From positions 1 to 64,000 of the forward strand of contig DAIDAC010000006.1 in assembly GCA_027310825.1 (NCBI GenBank): a stretch of DNA of 64,000 nt, in the 5' to 3' direction. This DNA comes from Candidatus Micrarchaeaceae archaeon. GTDB taxonomy: Archaea; Micrarchaeota; Micrarchaeia; Micrarchaeales; Micrarchaeaceae. Within the stretch, counting starts at the first letter, position 1. Each line of letters opens with the position of its first letter. Below, one piece after another: positions 52,542 through 59,869 of the stretch. The notes under the pieces are model-generated. The model saw nothing but the letters and a program-made list of their open reading frames with translations, was not told where the DNA came from and did not search any database. Made by a program: the position numbers and the translations under genes.

Positions 52542-53473
52542 TCACGGCGCCGTATATCCGCTCTGCCACGAGCTGCTGTATGTTACACCACTAGCGGCGC
52601 CATTATTGTTATTACCCGAGTAATCGTTGGCGTTCCCGTTGAGGGGCCACCACCCCACAAGGTTCTGCGGGCGTATCGGCGCTCCCCCAATCCCCTCAAG
52701 GTACAACGCCTGCAGCTCCGCTTGCGAAAGCGAAGTATTGTACAACTGAACGTTAGCCATATCTCCGGTGAAGTACCAGTGGTCGCACATGTCCTGGCCC
52801 ATCAGAATCGACTGCCCGCCGATGTTCGGGGCGGCTGCCCAAGCGGCTGACTGGTAATTGCTGTCCATCTGGAACGATATCGTGCTGGTAGCCGCAGAGT
52901 AACCTACGGCTATGAAGTGCCATTTGCCGTCATTGCGCGTCCAGCCGTTCGCGGGGCTCGACTGGTAATCGTTGCAGCAACCGTGGTAATCTATGGTGGT
53001 GCTGCTATCGTGGGAGTCGAGTCCGGCATAAAAAAGATGCGAAGTGCAGCCATAGGTGCTGGAGCCGGCAGCCAATGCAGCGATCGCGCTATTCGTTGGA
53101 TCGTACACCCACGCCGTCTCGGTCACGGAGGTTACCGAGTTTATCGGGAAGCTGGTGCCGCCGAAGCTGCCTGTGATGCTTGCGGCGCCGTTGAACACCG
53201 CGACGAACTGCGGCAGGAGGCCGTTGCACTGCCCCTCAAGAGACGCTCCAGCCACGCTCCTCTGCACCTGGCAAGATCCGGCCTGTGCATGAGGCTGGAA
53301 GTTGCCGCCTGAGAAGACACCCAGTTGGAACAGTATACCGAGTACCACGGCGATGATCAGTATCGCCCAGCCGTAGGTCATGAGGTATTCCATTGCGCTC
53401 TGCGACTTTACTCTCCGCTTACTGCAAAAATAGTACTCTCTCTCTCTCTCTCTCTCTTTGGAGCACTATCCAT
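52542..53473 (-). CDS. Pilin-LamG protein, start out of frame across an (AG)11 tract (phase-variable?)
   Basis: ATG 53473 has an SD GGAGGT six bases upstream (53480-53485) and begins MDSAPK then Arg/Glu alternating over the AG tract. As sequenced, this frame ends at TAA 53408. The pilin frame, MEYLMTYGWA (from 53393) preceded in frame by VKSQSA without any start codon, is off by one. Loss of one AG unit would join them into MDSAPKRERERE...KSQSAMEYL. The rest is a LamG-type pilin ending LVGWWPLNGNANDYSG. Annotated here over the intended span. A start at 53393 would lack the processing motif. Confidence 0.7.
53436..53457 (-). repeat. (AG)11 dinucleotide tract between SD/ATG and pilin frame
   Basis: Eleven CT units on the plus strand (AG on the coding strand). 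One unit fewer, or two more, places the SD-supported ATG at 53473 in frame with the pilin. Confidence 0.85.
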
Positions 53474-53479
53474 TACCTT

Positions 53480-53485
53480 ACCTCC
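53480..53485 (-). promoter_or_regulatory. Shine-Dalgarno deciding the pilin start
   Basis: GGAGGT on the minus strand, six bases before ATG 53473. A strong SD here, absent before any in-frame codon of the pilin, is the main reason for taking 53473 as the true start. Confidence 0.75.
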
Positions 53486-53654
53486 GACCGCCTTTGGCAT
53501 ACTTTAGAATGGGTAGATACGCTTTTAATGCTTTCCGACCTCTTATTCCAGCCTTATAGAATACTTGGTATCCCACCTCCCAGTCCCCGTCCTCACCACC
53601 GTGAAGATTCTCTCGCCCCTTATAGGATTGTGGGGTTAAACAAATAGCTACCAT

Positions 53655-54542
53655 CTACGGCGCGGCATACCCACTCTCCCACGAGCTGCTGTAGCCGACG
53701 CTTGTGGGCGCACCATTATTATTGTTTCCTGAATAATCATTCGGGTTTCCGTTAAGCGGCCACCATCCCACAATAGTATCTGTCCTTATCGGCGCGCCTC
53801 CGATGCCTTCCTGATAAAGAGCTAAGACCTCGTTTGCGTTGAGGCTGTTATTGTATATCTGTATGTTGGCCATCATTCCATTGAATGGGACCTGTACGTT
53901 AGGGCCTATCTTCAATGTTGCAACGCTGTTGTAAACTAATGCCTGCCCCGTCGGGGCTCCTCCTCCGATTGTTTCTTTGATGCCATCGTAATACTGGGTG
54001 ATGGCGCCGGATGTTTGGTTGTACGTTGCCACATAATTTACCCATTCGCCGGTTTGCCAACCGGCCGTCGGTCCATCAAATGAAATCGAATACCTTGTCG
54101 GCACGTCGAAAAGAAAATACACAGAAGTGCCGTATGTCTCAAAATCCCAGCCGACGCCCAGTGAATCCTCTTCATTTATAAAATCCATTTCGTTGTTAGT
54201 CGGCGGGTAAGAATTGAGGTTTAGCCACGCAGAAATCGTGATGCTGGAAGGCTGGAGCTTTGAACTAAGGGGCATCGCTATCTTGCTTGAGCTGCCACCG
54301 TTCCAGGCCCCGACAAACTCCGGAAGCTGCCCCTGGCATTCTCCGACCAACGATGAACCGACAGCAGTTTTCTGCACCTGACATGCACCTGCTTGCGCTC
54401 TTGGTGCAAAGTTCCCTCCAGAGAAAACCCCGAGCTGGAACAGCACCGCCAGAACAACAGCAATAATCAGTATTGCCCAGCCGTATGTCATCAAGTATTC
54501 CATCGCAGACTGCGCAGAACCCTTTCGCTGGCTTTTTGACAT
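53655..54542 (-). CDS. Pilin-LamG protein
   Basis: A 295-residue copy: leader MSKSQRKGSA, QSAMEYLMTYGWA, hydrophobic helix, GACQ and GEC cysteines, LamG-like body and tail IVGWWPLNGNPNDYSG. ATG 54542 is about 24 bases from the TTTTTATATC box (54562-54571), so this is a leaderless gene; the upstream frame is not used. No dinucleotide tract is present in this leader. Third member of a three-gene run on the minus strand. Confidence 0.85.
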   Translation of the reverse strand: MSKSQRKGSAQSAMEYLMTYGWAILIIAVVLAVLFQLGVFSGGNFAPRAQAGACQVQKTAVGSSLVGECQGQLPEFVGAWNGGSSSKIAMPLSSKLQPSSITISAWLNLNSYPPTNNEMDFINEEDSLGVGWDFETYGTSVYFLFDVPTRYSISFDGPTAGWQTGEWVNYVATYNQTSGAITQYYDGIKETIGGGAPTGQALVYNSVATLKIGPNVQVPFNGMMANIQIYNNSLNANEVLALYQEGIGGAPIRTDTIVGWWPLNGNPNDYSGNNNNGAPTSVGYSSSWESGYAAP

Positions 54543-54584
54543 GCTAAAGCTAGCAAAAAAAGATATAAAAACATGCACAAGCCG

Positions 54585-54998
54585 TTATTTCTGTATGTCC
54601 TTTGCCACGTCCCTGACTGCATCTCCGGAAGGCTTCGCTTCGGCGACACATTCAACTATGACTTTCTTCTCTACACGTTCTGCAATCGCGCCATCCTGGT
54701 CGTAAAGATAAGCTATCAGCGTTATCGGGTATTCATCTTCGTAGTTGTTCGGCCGCGTATAGAGCTTTACCTGCTTTGTCATGCTGCTGAAAGGCTTCAG
54801 TATCCCCACTCTTGTCCTCGCTTTTGTCATCTCGGCATCGATCGCCAAAGAGAGCAGAGGGCTTAAGACCATCTCGCACTCGCTCCAGTACATTCCGCTC
54901 CCCAGATTCTTCAGCGTGACGCCCATCTGCGCCTCATTCCTGTTGAAAGCCCTCAGTTTTTCCGGAGAAAACACAACTTCTATCTCTATATCTGCCAC
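54585..54998 (-). CDS. Hypothetical beta-rich protein (137 aa)
   Basis: A protein with a beta-sandwich-like pattern (VVFSPEKLRAFNRNEAQMGVTLKNLGSGMYW, then ITLIAYLYDQDGAIAER), no membrane segment or signal peptide, and a charged helical tail (GDAVRDVAKDIQK). Its opening resembles Ig-like NEAT/CARDB folds only in pattern; I do not recognise the family. GTG 54998 has AGGTGA about eight bases upstream. Confidence 0.55.
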   Translation of the reverse strand: MADIEIEVVFSPEKLRAFNRNEAQMGVTLKNLGSGMYWSECEMVLSPLLSLAIDAEMTKARTRVGILKPFSSMTKQVKLYTRPNNYEDEYPITLIAYLYDQDGAIAERVEKKVIVECVAEAKPSGDAVRDVAKDIQK

Positions 54999-55047
54999 AC
55001 CATCACCTAGAAAGATATTTATTTACAAAGAGGATAAAGAAATAACA

Positions 55048-55077
55048 TTATTAAATGCTACCAAGCTGTCTTGGTAG
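55048..55077 (+). promoter_or_regulatory. TATA box with an inverted repeat between it and the start site
   Basis: TTATTAAATGC (55048-55057) is followed by CTACCAAG-CTGT-CTTGGTAG (55058-55065, 55070-55077; eight-base arms). The inverted repeat fills the space from the TATA box to the expected start near 55078, a position where a bound repressor would block transcription. Confidence 0.45.
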
Positions 55078-55095
55078 TTCTTCACCCGTGTTGCA

Positions 55096-55554
55096 ATGGA
55101 ACTCAACGAATCGCAGCTTATTGAAAGAGAGATAACGCTCCGAAACCTCAGGCTTACTCCAGAGGTAATCGAAACACGCCGATCAATCATACGATGGCTT
55201 GCTTTGTCGTTGGGGATAATCAATCCTGGAGAGTCTCGCCAAGGAGCAATCGCGGTTTTCGACTCGCTCATGTATTTCCAATTTAGCCAAAAGCGTGACC
55301 CGGAGGTGCCTGAGCTGATGGAATACATAGCAAAGGCATGGGAGCCTATAAACGAAAAGACTTTAAGGTATCACCTTCTACAACTTAGCAAGACCAAGAT
55401 GGTAGACCACTCGAAGGGAAAGTACTTCCTTGTCCAACCAGACGGCGCAGCGAAATACGACGAAGGCGCATGGATTGAAAGATATTTTTCAAGCGAGGTC
55501 AACCCGATCAAGGACAAGATAATAAATGCGGTAAAGGAGCTGAAGGGAAGATAG
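55096..55554 (+). CDS. Predicted winged-helix protein (152 aa), unknown
   Basis: A soluble protein with an N-terminal charged helical half (ESQLIEREITLRNLRLTPEVIE) and a C-terminal half that looks like a winged helix (NEKTLRYHLLQLSKTKMVDHSKGKYFL; recognition helix plus a wing). Homology to a named family is not clear. A palindrome sits between its TATA box and start, so autoregulation is possible. It is 43 bases before the next gene. Confidence 0.55.
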   Translation: MELNESQLIEREITLRNLRLTPEVIETRRSIIRWLALSLGIINPGESRQGAIAVFDSLMYFQFSQKRDPEVPELMEYIAKAWEPINEKTLRYHLLQLSKTKMVDHSKGKYFLVQPDGAAKYDEGAWIERYFSSEVNPIKDKIINAVKELKGR

Positions 55555-55597
55555 GAAAGAAAACAAGAAAGAAAAAACAAAAGCTGTTTGTGATAGC

Positions 55598-57319
55598 ATG
55601 AAGATATCGACCAAAGAGATTGCGCTGTATCTGATAATAGCGGTAATAGTAGTCGCAGTAGTTGCATATTTCGTTTCAAGCAATTCAAACCAGCCAATCA
55701 GCGTGCTGGTCAAGCTATCCCAGCTCACAAAAAGCTCTGTAGTATATCCATACCAGCCTGGAGAGTTCAGCGTGACAGTCAACAACACCGGAAAAGGCCC
55801 GGTCAACAATCTATATGTCGCTCTCTACATAAACGGCAAAGTTGCAAGCAGCTCATCAAGAGATGTATCGCTTCCGCCTGGAACGTCTGCCACGTACAAC
55901 GTGCCTGTCCTCTACCAGACAAACGGAACATTCACAATACAGGCAATCGCAGACCCTAGCAGCGTAATGAACATACAGAACAGGACAACAGCGCAGAGCT
56001 CAATAACGCTTCACGTCAGCAGCCCGCAGCTTCCAGACATTTACAAAACAATCCCGAACAGCAACGCATCTACAACAGAGAGCTTTGAGCTTTTCAAGCC
56101 AGGCTTGGGAATGGCATGGTTCATATCCGCGCAATACAGCCTCGCCCCATTCAACAATATGCTGGGTGCAGAGAGCACACTTCTTCCAAAGATGTACGGC
56201 GACATGTCAAGCCCCTACATCAGCATAGGTGGAATAGACGGAGCATACTCAAAGTACAACAACGGCACAGCCGCGTATTCTGCATGGATACAGAGCACAG
56301 TCAACCAGTCCAACCTAAATTATCTAGTCAGCAGCTTCCCGGCAATAAAGTCGTCAAACTACAGCGTGCAGGGCACGACAGGCACATACGCAGTCGTCAA
56401 CAACAGGACAAGCCTTTGCTACTTCTACAGTAACGGCTGGACAAAGATGCTTGAATACTACAACGCAAGCGCATCTGCAACATGCAAGAATATAACCGCA
56501 AACACATACAACGATGTGCAGACGGTCGCTTTCGCAAACGCTTACAGATCAGACGCAAGCCTGAAGGGATTCGTCGGAAACTTCCTCTACCGAAATTCAT
56601 CAGGCATAGGCTTCGCACTAATAGGCGGCAGCAACAGCAACGCGCTCACAGCAATCAACATGTCGGAGAACAGCTATGGCTTCTTCGCAACATATGTAAA
56701 GAGAAACCAGCCGCCGCTCAGCCTAAACTCGCTCAACCTCACATGCCCTGGCCTCGTGTACGCATCGCCTAACGTCAGCGTGTGCAATGTCGGAGTTCCG
56801 CTTGCATCTGGAGCTAACGGATCAGCATCATATTTCCTTGTCAACTCGACACAGCTGACAAAGAATTACACCTTCCATGTATTCTCCCTCGTCAACAGGA
56901 GCGCGACTCTAAGCGCACAGGGCAGCGCATATCTCCTGATAACACAGCTCAACGCGAACACTGTCGTAGCAGAATGGAACAGCACGATTGGCAACCAGTG
57001 CTCTATAAACTCAACTGCTCCAATCAAGTGCAGACTGGCATCTTTCAACTACGTGACCGGAATAGCAAACATGACTCTGAAGAATCCGACTGCGCAGCCG
57101 ATATTCCTGAACAGAATCGCATGCTACGTCCCTGGCTTTGAATTGAACACGACGCTAAACCAGACGATAGCGGTCAACAGCAGCACATCGGTAAACATAA
57201 AGTGCCTTGGCTCGATACCTGGCTATCTGGGATCCATATTCCCGTATCAATTGACAATCAACTATACAAAGGGCACGTTCACAGGAGTTGCAGACGGCTA
57301 CGTAAACATAACCGTTTGA
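55598..57319 (+). CDS. Surface protein with N-terminal anchor and CARDB-like domain
   Basis: A 573-residue protein with an N-terminal signal anchor (ALYLIIAVIVVAVVAYF, about 9-25), an Ig/CARDB-like domain (FSVTVNNTGKGPVNNLYVALYINGK, about 55-80), then long Asn/Ser-rich beta regions with many glycosylation sequons (about 170-570). Two Cys pairs near 270 and 470 may form disulphides. No C-terminal anchor is visible. Exterior function unknown. Confidence 0.6.
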   Translation: MKISTKEIALYLIIAVIVVAVVAYFVSSNSNQPISVLVKLSQLTKSSVVYPYQPGEFSVTVNNTGKGPVNNLYVALYINGKVASSSSRDVSLPPGTSATYNVPVLYQTNGTFTIQAIADPSSVMNIQNRTTAQSSITLHVSSPQLPDIYKTIPNSNASTTESFELFKPGLGMAWFISAQYSLAPFNNMLGAESTLLPKMYGDMSSPYISIGGIDGAYSKYNNGTAAYSAWIQSTVNQSNLNYLVSSFPAIKSSNYSVQGTTGTYAVVNNRTSLCYFYSNGWTKMLEYYNASASATCKNITANTYNDVQTVAFANAYRSDASLKGFVGNFLYRNSSGIGFALIGGSNSNALTAINMSENSYGFFATYVKRNQPPLSLNSLNLTCPGLVYASPNVSVCNVGVPLASGANGSASYFLVNSTQLTKNYTFHVFSLVNRSATLSAQGSAYLLITQLNANTVVAEWNSTIGNQCSINSTAPIKCRLASFNYVTGIANMTLKNPTAQPIFLNRIACYVPGFELNTTLNQTIAVNSSTSVNIKCLGSIPGYLGSIFPYQLTINYTKGTFTGVADGYVNITV

Positions 57320-57336
57320 AAATCAGAATCTCAGAA

Positions 57337-57603
57337 TCAAAAGCCCACGAAGTCCTTTGCGCCCTTCCCGTTGGGGAACGCCCTTCCGTTCTCGGTCTCC
57401 ACAGGAAGCCCAAGCTCGTTTGCTAGCCTTGTTATCTCGCTCATGTCTATGACCTTGTTCAGATACAGTTCAACGAATTCTTCGCTTCCGACCTTTACCC
57501 TTTTGACAACGAATACCTGGAACTGCAGCATGCCTGCACGCTTTACCCGCGCCTGCACCCGGCCAGCTTTGATAATGCCCTTTGCGCCCTCGCTCAATTC
57601 CAT
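57337..57603 (-). CDS. Hypothetical small basic protein (88 aa)
   Basis: A compact 88-residue protein: basic beta-like N-terminus (KGIIKAGRVQARVKRAG) and an alpha/beta continuation (MSEITRLANELGLPVETENGRAFP), no Cys or membrane segment. It could bind nucleic acid by composition, but I do not recognise it. ATG 57603. Between a surface-protein gene and the nuoH operon, in the opposite direction. Confidence 0.5.
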   Translation of the reverse strand: MELSEGAKGIIKAGRVQARVKRAGMLQFQVFVVKRVKVGSEEFVELYLNKVIDMSEITRLANELGLPVETENGRAFPNGKGAKDFVGF

Positions 57604-57647
57604 AGTTATGCTTGGAAATCTGATTTATAAGGCTTGCTTTCCATTAG

Positions 57648-58700
57648 ATGTCGGTGGCCATGAACATATCTTCCCCAGACATATCCAACTTTTTCAATTA
57701 CGTACAGGCATTGTTCTCTCCATATCTGCAGGGCACAGCGCTAACTGAGATATCTGTTCTTATCGCGCTCATCATTTTCGCAATAGTTCTGTCGATAATA
57801 TTTTCGGTTTTTGCATACGTGTTCGGCTGGTTCGAGAGGAAGCTTATGGCGCGCGCACAATCGCGGCATGGTCCCACATACGTAGGGAAATGGGGGATCC
57901 TGCAGAATCTCGCCGACTTGGTCAAGCTGATTGCAAAGGAGAACATAATTCCTGACAACGCCGACAAGATTCTTTTCCAGACTGCGATACCTGCGCTTCT
58001 AGCTCTGTTCGTCTTCATGCTGGCGTTCATTCCGCTCACAGATGGATTCATCGGCATGCACACTGGAGTGTCTCTGTTAGTTGTATTCATGTTTCTCTCT
58101 CTCACTCCGCTCATTGTCTTCATAGCAGGTTGGAGCAGCGGGAACAAGTTCAGTTCGATCGCAGCACAGAGATCAGTTGTCATGATGTTAAGCTACGAGA
58201 TACCGATAGTCCTTGTCATAGCAGCAATCGCGATGATGACTAGCAGCTACAGCTTCCAGGCAATCGTCAATGCACAAAGCAGCTACTGGTACATCATGCT
58301 GATGCCCCTGGGCTTCGTCGTGTTCTTCATAGCTCTTCTCGGCGAGCTTGACAGGCCGCCGTTCGACTTGAGAGAAGCCGACAGCGAGCTCATAGCAGGC
58401 TGGCTTACCGACGTGAGCGCTCCGTATTACGGGCTTGTGCTCTTCCTCGATTATCTGAGGATGTTCGTCGGCGCACTTCTCATATCATTGCTGTTCCTGG
58501 GCGGATGGCTAGGCCCGTCTTTCCTTCCAGAGTTCGCGTGGCTGATGATAAAAGTGGTGGCCATATCGGTATTCGTGATATTCATAAGAGCGACAACGGT
58601 GCGCATGAGAATTGACAGGCTTCTGAGGCTTGGCTGGCTCTATCTCATGCCTCTGTCCGTCGTTAATTTATTAATTACTTTTGTATTATTCATCGGTTGA
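57648..58700 (+). CDS. nuoH: Complex I subunit NuoH
   Basis: A 350-residue, about eight-helix membrane protein that joins the membrane arm to the peripheral arm and forms the quinone entrance. Motifs: MARAQSRHGPTYVGKWGILQ, NLADLVKLIAKE, and GELDRPPFDLREADSEL (E-channel glutamates). First gene of nuoHIJKLMN. ATG 57648 or the ATG four codons later. Confidence 0.93.
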   Translation: MSVAMNISSPDISNFFNYVQALFSPYLQGTALTEISVLIALIIFAIVLSIIFSVFAYVFGWFERKLMARAQSRHGPTYVGKWGILQNLADLVKLIAKENIIPDNADKILFQTAIPALLALFVFMLAFIPLTDGFIGMHTGVSLLVVFMFLSLTPLIVFIAGWSSGNKFSSIAAQRSVVMMLSYEIPIVLVIAAIAMMTSSYSFQAIVNAQSSYWYIMLMPLGFVVFFIALLGELDRPPFDLREADSELIAGWLTDVSAPYYGLVLFLDYLRMFVGALLISLLFLGGWLGPSFLPEFAWLMIKVVAISVFVIFIRATTVRMRIDRLLRLGWLYLMPLSVVNLLITFVLFIG

Positions 58701-58704
58701 CCAA

Positions 58705-59085
58705 ATGATACTACAGCCAATCGCAAAGGTTGCCAAATCGGCGCTGAAGAAGCCTACGACGCTGGAATATCCAGAGCAGAAGGAAAAGCTCGCCGACACT
58801 TACAGAGGGATTCACAAGCTTGACATGAGGACATGCATAAACTGCTCGGCATGCGCGAAGATATGCCCCAATCAGACAATAGTAATGGTAGAGGCAGACT
58901 ACGAAACCGCATTCCACCAGGGCACAGCAACAAAAATATTTCCTGAAATAAACCTCGAGCGCTGCCTATTCTGCGCGCTCTGCGAAGAGGTATGCCCGAC
59001 AGAATGCTTGGTGCTTACAAAAGACACAGAGTTCGAGAGCTTTGACAGGCGCGACTTCATCAAGCGGCCAGAAGCGCTCGAATGA
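58705..59085 (+). CDS. nuoI: Complex I subunit NuoI (two 4Fe-4S clusters)
   Basis: A 126-residue ferredoxin-like protein with CINCSACAKICP and CLFCALCEEVCP, binding clusters N6a and N6b. ATG 58705 follows the nuoH stop by four bases (the open frame upstream overlaps nuoH). Short N-terminus, normal C-terminus. Confidence 0.93.
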   Translation: MILQPIAKVAKSALKKPTTLEYPEQKEKLADTYRGIHKLDMRTCINCSACAKICPNQTIVMVEADYETAFHQGTATKIFPEINLERCLFCALCEEVCPTECLVLTKDTEFESFDRRDFIKRPEALE

Positions 59086-59095
59086 TGGTGCTGAT

Positions 59096-59566
59096 ATGCT
59101 GGACATAATCGCGTTTGTTGTGATAACTGCCATTTCGGTCCTTGCCGCCGTTTTGATACTTGTGTTTAAGGACGTGCTTCACTCCGCGCTAGCCATGTCG
59201 GTTGTGTTTTTCGCAGTGTCTGCGTTCTTCATCATAATCGACGAACCGCTGCTCGCAGTGCTGCAGCTTTTCATAATGGTTGGAGGAATAACCACATTCA
59301 TGTTTGTCGGCGTGGCGTCTGCCCGCTACTCGGAGTTCAAGCATTCCAAGTTTATGCTGATGCTTGCGCTCACCGCTGTCGTGCTGGTGATTACGCTTGT
59401 CCCATTGTTGAACGTATCGATCGCAAATTCAGGGCCAAACACCTTCGGCCTTGCAAACATATACACGTCGCTCAGTTCGAGCGCATCATTATTCTATCTA
59501 ATGCTTCTGCTGATGTTTGGAGTGGCATTCGGAGCTATAATGCTGCTAAAGAGGTCTAGGCAATGA
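59096..59566 (+). CDS. nuoJ: Complex I subunit NuoJ
   Basis: A 156-residue membrane protein with five helices; FAVSAFFIIIDEPLLAVLQLFIMVGGITTFM is the segment that carries the pi-bulge helix of NuoJ. ATG 59096 follows nuoI by ten bases. Overlaps nuoK by four bases (ATGA). Confidence 0.9.
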   Translation: MLDIIAFVVITAISVLAAVLILVFKDVLHSALAMSVVFFAVSAFFIIIDEPLLAVLQLFIMVGGITTFMFVGVASARYSEFKHSKFMLMLALTAVVLVITLVPLLNVSIANSGPNTFGLANIYTSLSSSASLFYLMLLLMFGVAFGAIMLLKRSRQ

Positions 59567-59865
59567 TCGATGTGATATATTTTGTTGCAGTGAGCATCAC
59601 GCTCTTCGTGATCGGGATAGCTGGAGTAGTCATAACAAGGCATTTCCTGCTGATGCTGCTCTCCATAGAAGTGGCGATAGCAGCCGCAGCGCTTCTTGCA
59701 GTGACATTCTTCTACTCTATCGCTCCAGGAAACATCATGCTGCTGCTTTTCACAATATGGACTATAGCGGCATCGGAGGCGATAGCGCTTGTGTCGTTCT
59801 ACAGATATCTGTCAAAATACGAGGCCAGTCTCGACGTCACCAGGCTGTCCAGGTTGAAGGAGTGA
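59563..59865 (+). CDS. nuoK: Complex I subunit NuoK
   Basis: A 100-residue, three-helix protein with Glu in the first two transmembrane regions (LLSIEVAIAAAALLAV) and the family end (IAASEAIALVSFYRYL), which make the E-channel. ATGA overlap with nuoJ. Confidence 0.92.
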   Translation: MIDVIYFVAVSITLFVIGIAGVVITRHFLLMLLSIEVAIAAAALLAVTFFYSIAPGNIMLLLFTIWTIAASEAIALVSFYRYLSKYEASLDVTRLSRLKE

Positions 59866-59869
59866 AACC

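Noticed and set aside
53474-53654. Possible small gene between two pilins
   Set aside because: Only the promoter/SD of the 52542-53473 pilin was seen; frames are short and interrupted.
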